From: Muraenolepis orangiensis
Lineage: Eukaryota; Chordata; Actinopteri; Gadiformes; Muraenolepididae
Length of the DNA stretch: 64,000 nucleotides
Assembly (NCBI GenBank): GCA_027704905.1
Contig: CM051002.1
Coordinates: 18,462,227 to 18,526,226, forward strand
Direction: 5' to 3'
The translations under genes and the position numbers were made by a program. Shown piece after piece: positions 38,541 through 50,700 of the stretch. Numbering within the stretch: position 1 is the first letter of the stretch; each line of letters begins with the position of its first letter. A model generated the notes under the pieces. It saw nothing but the letters and a program-made list of their open reading frames with translations, was not told the origin of the DNA and did not search any database.

Positions 38541-38879
38541 GACCCCACCTCAAGGTGCCCCATGGATGGAAGGAGGGTTAGGGTTACTTATTCTGAGGGG
38601 GGGGGGGGGGGGGTGAGATAACGTTTGGTATTATAACCGTTGACCATTTTTAATATTGATCCTTGTACGTATATTTTTATATCAATCTATTGATACGTAA
38701 GACTAAGACAGTTTGTGATTTCTTGAAAACTCGAATCAATTAGCCAATCTAGTAGACTAATTGAAACCCCGAGTCTCTGATTGAATCAGCCCTGGTCCGG
38801 GTCCCTGGTCCGAGTCCCTCCGTGAGAACCACTCAGTACACGTTCTGCTTAAACCGGCATGCATGTGTCATTTAGCATC

Positions 38880-38945
38880 AAATGACGTGTGTGTGTGTGT
38901 GTGTGTGCGTGCGTGCGTGTGCGCGCACTTGCGAGTGTGTGTAAA
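38880..38945. repeat. (TG)n/(CGTG)n microsatellite
   Basis: A mixed tgtgtgtg, gcgtgcgtgcgtg and gcgcgc run. It is potentially Z-DNA-forming. Confidence 0.8.
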
Positions 38946-39616
38946 AATAAATGACAGCTTATTTGGTGTCGGTGCTGTCTGGACTGGGCTCATATATTAA
39001 ACTATAAACATACAAACACACACAGTCACACACTCACCAACTGAACTATACCTGACATAGGCTCCAGAGGCTATAGGAGAAGGCATTCATTTGTGAGTCA
39101 AAATCGTTTATATAATCAACCAGGATCAATCGACAAAAATAATCTAGCAAGTTGCCATGATAAATTCATGGCAATCCTCTCCTTTTTTTGCAGTGGTACG
39201 AATATGTATGTTCTTACATATTGGGTGGTTTATACACGCATACATATATATATATATATATAATCAAAGCAGGATGCAGGAGCATCAGAAGGAAACTAGC
39301 GACCTCTTGCGGATGGTTTTGAAATGTTTTGTGGCTGTTTGGAGGCTTTTTGATTAATTCATGCAAGGTTATTACTTACTAATGAACATACCAAGTGCCT
39401 TGCTATTTAGTGTTATTTTTGGTATGATTTATTATGTACTTGTTTATTATTATATTATTATATTATTATTATATTATTATTATTATTACTAGTATAAACA
39501 TGTGCGTATGCCTCCGTTGAAAAAAACAACTGGAAGTTTAAGTAAATCCCTTGCGTGTTTAAAAGCATATTTGGCCAAAATGGTATTTAATGAGGTTTTA
39601 TTTATGGACTTATGGA

Positions 39617-39785
39617 CATAAATGAAAACATAAAATAAAATAAAGGCAGTGCAACCAACATAAGGCATGCATGAAACTGTACATATATATACAAAATATA
39701 TATACAAATATATATATATTTGTACAGTTTCATGCATGCCTTATGTTGGTTGCACTGCCTTATTTATTTTATGTTTTTATTTATG
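39617..39785. repeat. Long inverted repeat, ~65-bp arms with A/T loop
   Basis: Left arm 39617-39683 and right arm 39721-39785 are reverse complements over about 65 bp with only a few differences; shared core ccaacataaggcatgcatga and its complement. The 37-bp spacer is nearly all A/T and can partly pair as well. Confidence 0.93.
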
Positions 39786-39799
39786 TTTTTTTGCAGAAG

Positions 39800-39833
<34 letters not shown>

Positions 39834-40439
39834 TACAAACATATTACTTATGGTAATTAACCATATTACTTATGGTATTAACCGGGTTAAGGACACAATT
39901 CATCATTGCACGTTGCAGACAAGACACAAAACACACTGCTGGGCCGCATGGGCCAAAACATCTGTATGGAAATATGATTTTCCATGGTCAATGGCCTAGC
40001 AATTCCTGTCCTCGCCATTACATCTAATCCGCTAATCTAAATAATCTATAATACATCATCTAATCTATGAGTCTTTATGTACCGTTAGCTGGCGGGGTGT
40101 GTTGTGGGCGTGGCTACGAGCCTCGAGTTTAGCGGCAAACGAACTTCATACAATAGACCAGGGGAGAAGTGTACTTTATACACTTTATATACGTTCACAT
40201 TCCTCCAACAGACAATGTGACAGCGTCTCAAACACCACAGTAAGCATTCTAAACGCATCCCGCCATCTTTAATAAGGGACAATCATTTAATGTAGATGCA
40301 ATTTATGGGCAAATAATGCCCCAACTCCGGATATAATATTATTTCACTTTTTTTTGTGGTCGTGTGTCAAATCAACCCCTTCAACAGAAACGAGTCTTTA
40401 TTCAGGGGAAAACCACCAGGACGTTGTTTAAAAAAAAAC

Positions 40440-41530
40440 ATCGGTATAACTCAGGAGTCGGCGGGGCGCCATGTTCACTCCGTGACGCCGAGCCTCGTCC
40501 CTCCGCCGCTGGTTGTCCAGAAGATGGCCGCTTCCAGGCAGGCGTGAGAGGGAGCACTCCTCCGAGGAACGAATGAATTTGGAATATTGGAATATCGAGA
40601 TACGACCACCTACTTGTATTTTTTCGCCGTTCGCGTATCGAGATAACACGTGAGTTAAAAACGCCGGCGTTAGCGGCGCGTTTTTCTCCCTTTGTTTCTC
40701 CCCCCCTGCTTGTTGTGTTTTGTTATGGCAAACCGCCCCGGCCATTTTTCTTTTCTGTGGCAGTAGGGCCGACTGTTGAAAAGATGGCCGCTTCCAGAGG
40801 CGGCGTGAAGCGCTAAGAGCAGCCGCCCGCGTGCAGTCCGCCGGCCCCTGACCAACGCGCTCGCGGCGGGATCGCCGTTGCATGTACGTTGGGCGCGCGG
40901 TGCACATCGGAGCACCCGCGCGCGGGCTTACATTTGATGTTATAAGGCGCCGACTGTCTCCTGACAGATGCTAACCTGTTAGCATGGCTGCTAAGGGGGG
41001 GGGGCTAGCTAGCGAGGCTAACGAAATGTAGCTTATGACGCTATGTGTGTCTTGAGGAGGACGGCGCCAACGTTTATACGAACACGTTCGACACTAAACG
41101 CGATGTGCGGCTCCCTGTCGACCCATGGCTGCACTGTGTGCGCCCACTGCGCTTCGTGAACCGGGGGAATAGTCGTTAAACGATGGGGTGTAGTGGATGC
41201 TAAGCGCCCTAGCCACAATATGGCGTCTCCCACAGAGGCATGAAAACCGCCGCCTCCTTGTGTACTGTGTTAGCTGCACTACGTTATGAACGGCATTGGG
41301 GACAGGGCTGCTTGTGAACCGGTGGGCCGTGTACCGTCCTGTTGGTTTGGAGAACATACGGTTGGTACCGCTCCGTGTTTCTTTGGTTGGAGTGTGAGTC
41401 TTTTCAGTCGCTTCCGCCATTTTTTCCGACGGGTAGCAGCGGAGGTTTGTTTGGTTACAAGATGGCGGCTTCCATGGCTGGTGTTCACTAGTGTCCGCCG
41501 CTCGCTTGTGTAGGTGGCTCCGAGTTTCAA
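40440..41530 (+). promoter_or_regulatory. CpG-rich hcfc1 promoter region with three YY1-like sites
   Basis: CpG density rises sharply (cggcggggcgccatg, cgccggcgttagcggcgcgt, gcgcgcggtgc). Three copies of AAGATGGC(C/G)GCTTCCA lie at 40521, 40781 and 41459, matching the YY1 core AAGATGGCGGC. Further ccgccat and cgccat sites are near 40467 and 41414. A splice acceptor at 41774, just before the first coding exon, implies a non-coding first exon in this region. Confidence 0.6.
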
Positions 41531-41779
41531 GCTTCCATTTGAATATTGTGGTCTTGTTTGAGGAGGTCAGTGATGGTGTTGCTATTCAACGCCTGGACCC
41601 AGTAGGAGAGGCGGGTGTGGTGTGTTTTTATAAACGAGTTTAGCACAGACAGATGGTCTGAGTCCTACCCGGCATGGACACAGGGCAGTGCGGGTGGTTG
41701 GTTGACGGTGGGTCTTCTCCGGGGGTCTGGGGACATTTGCAGTGTGGATAAAAAGGACTGTTTCCATTTCACAGGAGAC

Positions 41780-44700
41780 ATGTCTAATCCGGGGACCACA
41801 GTGTCGGTTCTTCAGCCGCGGTGGAAGCGGGTCCTGGGGTGGTCCGGGCCGGTTCCTCGGCCAAGGCACGGACACAGGGCCGTGGCTATAAAGGAGTTAA
41901 TGGTCGTCTTTGGAGGTGGAAATGAAGGAATTGTCGACGAGTTACATGTCTACAACACAGGTAATACTATTCCCTCACTCGGGTCTGTCTTTGATTATAA
42001 GTTAATGGTCGTACACGGAAGTAAACAACATTGAGTCCTGCAGTGTTTACAAACATGTGTCTTCTGTTTCCCCTGTTGTTGATACCTTTAATTTACACGC
42101 CAAGCATAGGCCTGTATACATATGGGCTGTTATGAAACGATCAATGAGTTGCAGCATCATAAAGATGCAGCTAAACAGGCCACGCTTTCTGCTGCAGTTC
42201 AGTCATTTAGTGTCACCTAGCGGACAAACGTGTTATTGCGCCTTAAAAATGGCGCGCTAAAATAAAATGGATGACGCTATTTGCGTCAACGACTCGTAGC
42301 CCCCTTTTAACAAACAAATAGAGAATCAGGTGCAAAGTGCGCTATTCCAATATTGCATTTGCGTGTGTGCCTTTCTCAAAATGTTGGTGCTTATGGTCCA
42401 ATTTTCTCAGCAACGTTTCACAAAAGCAAACATGTAATGTAAACAATTGTTCTTCCGTCCTACCTTTTGTGAGATGTAGGGTGCAATGTTGCTGATGTGT
42501 TTTTAATGTGTTAAAATGTCCTCTGGTGTATTTTGTTCTGTAGCAACAAACCAGTGGTTTATCCCAGCCGTCCGTGGGGATATTCCTCCGGGCTGTGCTG
42601 CCTACGGGTTTGTTTGTGACGGCACACGGTTGCTGGTGTTTGGTGGTATGGTGGAGTATGGGAAGTACAGCAACGACCTCTATGAACTACAGGTAATGGA
42701 CCTTCTATTTTGATAATGCGTTTTCCAAATTAAAGTATCTGTCGGGTTGTGATTCCATGCGGCATGCGATACACCCAGGATGAAGGGAACACTGTCACAT
42801 GCATTTATAATTGTTAAAATGCTTTCACAAGCATTGGTATTGTGCTTTAAATTGCATCAATACAGTTATGTTTATTGAAGTAAATGCTTCAATTTTTGAG
42901 ACTGGTTTGCTTTAACCAAATGGTTTCTTTTTGAGGCCACGCAAACACAATTGTTCATGCTGATTTTGTTCCTTGTTGTGTTTTTTCCTTAAGGCATATT
43001 CAGTGGCCATTTAAAACCTTCCCCTATTAATTTCATGGAAGCTATGTCGTTAATTGTTCCCATGACTTGTCATTGCTGTAAAATAAGCATTTCAGCTTTA
43101 TGGTGTAATTTGTTAATGTATTGCGGATGTTATTGTCTCACAGGCCAGCCGATGGGAATGGAAAAAGTTGAAAGCAAAGAACCCTAAAAACGGTCCTCCG
43201 CCGTGTCCACGTCTGGGCCACAGTTTCTCCCTGGTGGGCAACAAGTGTTACCTGTTCGGCGGATTGGCCAATGACAGCGAGGATCCTAAAAACAACATTC
43301 CCAGGTACTGGGGGATTTGCGGTTGAAGACGCTATTTGACCCACGTTGATAATCTTTTCTTCCTGATGGGATGAGGATACTTCCAACAAGTTTAAACCAA
43401 AAGAGTGTTTAGACACAAATGGGGTCTCTGACGTATGTGGTTGTGGCCCTGCAGATACCTCAACGACCTGTACACCCTGGAGCTCCGTGCAGGCTCCAGC
43501 GTGGTGGGATGGGACATCCCCATCACCTACGGAGTGCTTCCGCCTCCCCGCGAGAGTCACACTGCTGTGGTCTACACAGACAAGGCCAGCAGGAAGTCCC
43601 GCCTCATCATCTACGGGGGCATGAGTGGCTGTCGCCTAGGAGACCTGTGGACACTGGATATAGGTGAGGCTACGGTCATTGTTTTTCTTCTAGTTTCTTC
43701 ATGCTTTATTTTACACATGGGTACGCAGGGATATGTTTGTATTCAGTGTCAGCCCGATGCTAAAATAAGGTCTTAAGGATCTACACAAATACAACTGCAC
43801 TCTTGTCTAAAGCAACGTATGAGAGCGTGTACAGGAGACCCGCGGTACAGGCATTGAACAAGCAACGGTGTGTTCAACGTCACCGCGGCGACGGCGTGTT
43901 CAACGTCACCGCGGCGACGGCGTGTTCAACGTCACCGCGGCGACGGCGTGTTCAACGTCACCGCGGCGACGGAACTTGCGTCACTGAAACAACAATACTA
44001 TGTTCAGCATCACAGCGGCATTATTTCACAACTAAAGCTATCATAATGGGAACACTGATATGCTGTTTGAAGAGTAGTCTGCCAGTGCTTTTTGCAGGTT
44101 GTGTGGGTATCTCGAGAACCACACATTGAAGAGTGAGTAGGAAATTATTATCCTCGCAGTGGTGCAGCCAGCAGAGGCTGTTCATTAGCGGAGACCAAAG
44201 GGTGGCCTGGGCCGTAGACTGATTAGTACTGCAATGTGTGTGGGTACGGATCCAGTTACTTCCCCGAGCGCCAGCATCAAGGATCCCAACACAAAGCTGG
44301 TTGCTCCCGGCAGTCAGCAGGGTGATGGGAAGATTGGTTTAACATACGCATGCCGTAGTTGGTTGAGTGCCTGGCACGCTTCTTAGTTTTGACCGGTCAC
44401 AAGGGGATTACTGACACGCATCGGTAGTCCCACCATGAAAGCATTGCGGTGGTCACGCTGGGAGATGTGATGAGCTGAGGGCTCTGACAGAACCGTCTGA
44501 GCTTCCCGCTGATGTATGCAGACTATTTGCAAGGTCGCAGATGCAATATGGTCAAGGAAAGTAAGATGGTCTCAAGAGTTTTGGCACATGTTGAGTGTGG
44601 TTGAGATGAAATCCCCTTTATGGGATTATGAGAGTTGAGTCTTAAGCAACCTGGGTTCTGTGCGGTACACCTTGATCCAGACGGACGTCTAGGAGCAGTT

Positions 44701-47700
44701 GTGCTGTAGTTTAAATGTTGAAGACGTCGGGTTAAGTCTCATGCAGTACCAGTCAAAGCAAATCATCTGAATTTAATTATCCAAACGGAAAACTGATTAA
44801 CATCCTCTTGCTTGGTCCTAATATACTTCCACGTCCATGCCTCTGCGTAACAGACACAAGTATACACCTGTACAGTATTGGACTGTATCCTCAACACAAA
44901 TTGTGGATACTAAGTGCCTTGTCTTCCAGATGTTTATAGTTCAAGACATGACTATTAATGGAGGGGAAAAATACTTGTGTGATGTGCATCCCCAGCACTG
45001 TGCTCCCTAGAATAAAGTCTCTCTCCCTGGTGCTAAATATCTCCTGTTCATCTCCTGCAGAAACTCTGACCTGGAACAAGCCGTCAGTTAATGGCACAGC
45101 TCCACTTCCCAGGAGTCTTCACTCTGCCACCACCATCACAAACAAGTAAGAACTCAACGATCAGGAGACATTTCTGTTTGGACAAACAGTCACCGGCCTC
45201 CTGCTTTTACTTTAGTTGGCATTACAATTATAGCAATGTTTTTCAAACATGCTCTTGACCCACTTATGGGACTTCCACAATAAACATGAACACATGTATA
45301 TGAACGCCTGCTAGGGATAGGGGGGAAACGTTGATTCATGCGAGTATCTGCAATCAGGGCCTCTGGGAGATATGGGAGGCCCTGTGTAAAGTCGGCAGCA
45401 CGAGGCCTTTTATATTGATGCACTATTCAGTTTCAGTCACATGACTGGCGGGGAGCCCTGGAGGGCAAAACATTGTTCAGAACTGTACAGTACATGGACT
45501 GGTCAATTTCCCATCCATTTCAGGCCATGACTATTAGGATGACCTCTAAAGAAAAAAATCTGAACAAACTACATTTTGTGTGCACATGTGATTCATATAC
45601 AGCACCCGTCGCCGTATTTCAATCACTCAAAACGGCGATGTCCCTGCCATGTGTACATATATCTGTCCCTTGGTATGGTGTGGTCCCATGGTACAGCATC
45701 AGAATGCCTTTATTGTCATGCTTTAAGTACAAACAAATTGTCATGCAGTCATGACGACACTTCCAAATGACAATTGAAAAATATTCATTATTTTAAAAAT
45801 GAAAGAATATAATAATAATATATTATTAATAATAATTCCCTGCCTGGCACAAGGCCCTCCTTTGTGGCTGCACCATTCGCCCTCTCTGCAATACCTTTAG
45901 CATCAAGTTCACTCATCTAAGCTGGTTGTTTGTTGTTGTATCCTGTTGTATCCTGGTAGAATCGAATTCATGGTACTGTCCTACAGAGGGCGCTATAGTG
46001 TCTTCACATCTTGTCAATTTGCTTCAACTATGTTAAGCGCCCCTTAACCACACAAAATATTAAATTGCTTAATAATGGCAGTGCACTCAAATCCCTTTGT
46101 AATATCGTATTGTGAGGTCCCTGCTTATTCCTGCCCCTCATGTAGTTTCAAGACTAATTGAGGAATATTTTACACGGATGTAAATTTTCACTTTTGTTCG
46201 ACTGTGGTAAGGAAAATGCATCGCTTATTTTAACAAACTATTTGGTGGGTCCTGGGCCACCACAGTCCCACCACAGATGGGTTACAGCTTAAAAAGGTTT
46301 GGCGTCCCCTGATTTCTCCTGATGTCCCCCACTCTCACTTGCAGGATGTACGTGTTTGGCGGCTGGGTTCCTCTGGTGATGGATGACGTCAAGGTAGCGA
46401 CGCATGAGAAGGAATGGAAGTGCACCAACACACTGGCCTGCCTGAACTTAGGTTTGTTGGTTTGAAACAGCATTCTAAGTACTACAGTCACAGGATACCC
46501 TCGTGACTAGAAGGTTGGTCTCTCAGCCGAAAGGTTCTGTCTGTAGCCCAAATTCCACCTACCTGTAAGCATCCTTGAATGATATGCTTAACACTTTAAT
46601 TCATGACATAAAAAATCCCTACGTTGCTTTGGATAAAAGTAGTATATACATAAGTAGTAGGTACTACATAAGTAGTAGTTGTATAATCTAGTAACTTGAT
46701 AGCTGTAGGGGGAAATATCCAATTTGGTCAGCTAGAGTTGAAGTCGTTCCATAAGTCCCCTGCGTGTGTGCAGACTCCATGTGTTGGGAGACGGTGTTGA
46801 TGGACACCCTGGAGGACAACATCCCCAGAGCCCGCGCCGGCCACTGCTCCGTGGCCATCAACTCCAGGCTGTATATGTGGAGCGGACGTGACGGCTACCG
46901 CAAGGCCTGGAACAACCAGGTCTGCTGCAAGGACCTCTGGTACCTGGAGACGGGTAGGTGTACAGCAGGGAGAGCCAGACCTACTCTTCTCACGCGGTGT
47001 ATGAATTGGGCCTTTATTGTCCGTTTCATCCCTTGCGGCTGTATTTATTTATATGTGAAAGCGTGTTGACGTCGTCATTGTGTTTTGGTGGAGTCTTAGT
47101 TTCAGCCAGTGCACATGATATCCTTTGCTCACCTTTGACCACCTCCCCTCCCAGAGCGGCCTCACGCCCCGGCCAGGGTGCAGTTAGTTCGTGCCAACAC
47201 CAACTCGCTGGAGGTGAGCTGGGGCGCCGTGTCCACCGCCGACACCTACCTGCTCCAGTTGCAGAAGTACGACATCCCAGCAGCCACCGCTGCCACGTCC
47301 CCTGCCCTGAGTGCCACTCCCTCACTGCCAGGCCACGCCCCCAAGAGCCCTGCCCCGGCCGCCACCGCCCTCTCAGCTCAGAGTCTACCACAGACAGGTA
47401 GGACCCCCAGATTCCTCTCCCTGGTATCCTTTGCTCTGAGGAAGCTCAGCCAGACCCAGTGGGGGTGGATATATCGTTGATGTGGTTGTGTTGTATACTT
47501 TCTATTAAACTTGTATATGAACTATTATTGTTTGGTTGTTCAATTGCTGCTGTTGTTGTTGCCCCTGGCGGACGTAAGCGCCGACTTTAGAATATAATTT
47601 ATCATTGACCTTGTGTTTGTAGGGGTTTAATAAATAAGCTGTTAATAAAAATATACTCGACTTTGACTTGTAAAAATCAAGGTAAGTCAAAGTGAAACAG

Positions 47701-50700
47701 GAGTGACACAGAAACTTAACAATGTCATGGAGGTGGATTGAGGCAAGATATAATGGCCTCCCTTGATGGGACATGTTCCTCTGCTTCCTCTGTGACTAAA
47801 ACCAGCAGGGACAGGCATTTGTATTTAGATTGCCCCAATAATCTACTCCACTGTATTATTGGTGGATGGGTTTTGGGCTGCCTGTATTGACTTGTCTCCG
47901 AGAAGTGTGGCGTCACACTTCTAAGAGGAAATGAGGCATCTTTTTTTTCCCCACATCATATTCAAGTCTGTGTTGTGTGGTTCCTTTACAGCTATACTGA
48001 AGGTTGCAGCTCCCCAGTCCATGACCGGTACTTCTATCGTCACCGTCCGTCCCAACCAGATCGGGAAGTCCCCCATGACTGTGACCTCACTTCCACCCGG
48101 GGTTCGAATGGTAGTGCCGGCCCAGACCACACAGGGATCGGTACGTGTACCAAAACACACCGTTAGCGGTAGTAATATGAAAATGTCATAATGACGAGCG
48201 TTTTCCTTTATGCAAATCTGCTAAACTGAATTTGACAGGTTTTTAACCTGTCTTGCTCTGAAAGTAATTGATGTCTTTGAGTGTCATGAAAAACGCTCTA
48301 TGAAATGTATTTCGATTGATGTACTGTTTACCACAGCCAATCGGCAGCAGCCCTCAGATGAGTGGCATGGCAGCTCTGGCGGCCGCGGCGGCAGCAACAC
48401 AGAAGATCCCGCCCTCCTCTGCCGGCACTATCCTCAACGTCCCCGCTGGGGCCACCATTCTCAAAACCATGACCCACTCCCCCGGCACAACCACCGTCAA
48501 AATGTCCTCTCCACTCATGGTGCATATGTCTAAAACACTTTTTTATTTTAGGATGTGTTTGTGTGACTTGTGTGGTTGTTTGAAAGTCAATTTGTTTTAT
48601 GGTTTTGACTATTGATCCTCAAGGGGACAACAACCATAAAACATGCATGGAACATGACTGCATCATACTGAATGGAAACAATGTAATACATAGCACTAAC
48701 GTACATGTCCTCGCAGGTGAGTAACCCGGCCACCCGCATGCTGAAGACGGCAGCAGCCCAGGTGGGAACCGGCTCCTCTCCAAACACCCCCACCAGGCCC
48801 ATCATCACGGTACACAAGTCGGGCACAGTCACGGTGGCCCAGCAGGCCCAGGTGGTCACCACTGTTGTGGGAGGAGTCACAAAGACCATCACCCTGGTCA
48901 AGAGCCCCCTCACCATGGGCAGTGGCGGCACTCTGGTAGGTGTTCCAGGGTCTAGCTACTTTTGTCTTTGGCTACCACAGGGTTTTTCATCACGTTCTGT
49001 CACTGTGTTGGACAGTTTAATTAAGTTAAACTCTAGTTGATAGCATGTTTTTGGTTGGGCTCGGCCCTGACTAGTGGAGAGGGCCTCCGTTTCTCCCTGA
49101 CTCGCTGAGCTGTTCTCCCAAGGTCTCGTGTGGATGTGAGCTTGCGTCTTGTTTAGCGGGCGGCAGTCTAGCTCAGGAGGTAGAGCGGTCGCCTCACAAC
49201 CGGAAGGTTGCTGGTTCGATCCCCGGCTCCTCCTAGCAAAAACTGTCGGTGTCCTTGAGGAAGACCCTAACCCTAACTGCTCCCCGGGCGCTGTATGAAT
49301 AGCTGCCCACTGCTCCTAATACTAGGATGGGTTAAATGCAGAGAACACATTTCACTGTATGTCTTCATGTATGTGACCAATAAAGAGGATTCAATCCTCA
49401 CGATTTGTTGTTGTTGTTGTTTGTGTAATGAGCTTGCGTCTCTCCTATGGCAGCAGATCTCCAACCTTGGCAAGATGATGTCTGTGGTACAAACCAAGCC
49501 AGGACAGTCTATTGGCGGACATGCTTCCACCAACCCTCTCACACAGCTCATACAGGTAAGGTTGTTATTATTAACATTATTAACATTGTTACAGGAACAT
49601 ACGACAAGTAGTTACAGCGTCTTGAGAGGGACGGCTTCCATGCAGATGTTTCCATCACGTTCTTCTTGCCCCCAGACCAAGGGTGCCCTCCCAGCCGGAA
49701 CCATCCTGAAGCTGGTGACCTCCGCAGATGGCAAGCCCACCACCATCATCACCACCTCCCAGGCAGGGGGCGCCGGCCACAAGCCCACCATTCTGAACAT
49801 CAGTGGCATGTCTCCCAGCACCAAGCAGGGCACCACCATCATCAAGACCATCCCCATGTCCGCCATCATGACTCAGTCCGGAGCCACAGGTCTGGACTCA
49901 CCACAGCATGTGTTCATGATGCCTTTTTTCACTTCTCAATAAAGATTTGACCTCGACTTTGTATGTTGAGGATGTTGAATTGTATTCAATTTAGGTTGTT
50001 GGTCATAAGGTTTTCTGCTCACTCACTCAATTCCTTGCAGGTGTCACAAGCAGTGCCGGCATGAAGAGCCCCATTACCATCCTCACCACCAAGATGATGA
50101 CCAGCGGGACCCCTGGTAAAATCATCACCACCATGCCCAAACTGGGCGGGGTCGGCCAACAGGGTCTCACACAGGTAACGGTTCCCTCCTTGGTTCAATT
50201 GGGAGTCCTTTACTCAAATACTGGTTCAATAGCTACTCTGCACTTCCTATATGTATTTTTTGGAAAGTTTGGCATTCAGAACTTATAGCAGCAATTATTT
50301 GTTTTTGTTTTTGGATGCCGCACTTGTATGCCGTCTGCTAAATTTAAATCTTTCTCCATCTCATGGAGAATACTTTAGCTGACATTCACCACTTTTGTAT
50401 GGCTCCAGGTGTGTCGATAGTTGGATTGTGTAGTTGAGGCGGTATGGTTGGTTGGTGTAGTGATGACCCGGATGGTGGCTTGTCTCTGTCTGTGTGTCTG
50501 CAGGTGGTCCTGAAGGGAGCCCCTGGACAGCCAGGAACCTACCTACGTACCGTGCCCATGGGTGGTGTTCGACTGGTCACACCTGTCTCCGTGTCGTCCG
50601 TCAAACCTAATGTCACCACCTTGGTTGTCAAGGGAACAACCGGTAAGCAAAACACATTTCCTCCAGGGATTCTGGGTACAATATTGTAATGTAAAATATA

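Larger units (their letters stand above)
34440..40430. other. Spacer between sws2 and hcfc1 (head to head)
   Basis: No gene or opsin exon is recognised in 6 kb. Besides the repeats listed separately, it has A/T-rich stretches (35270-35700, 36700-36860, 39420-39480). The sws2 upstream control elements should lie in the first kilobases, but I cannot name them from sequence alone. Confidence 0.6.

Noticed and set aside
49158..49230. Possible tRNA gene
   Set aside because: A and B boxes are present but it is the head of a SINE with tail and target duplications.
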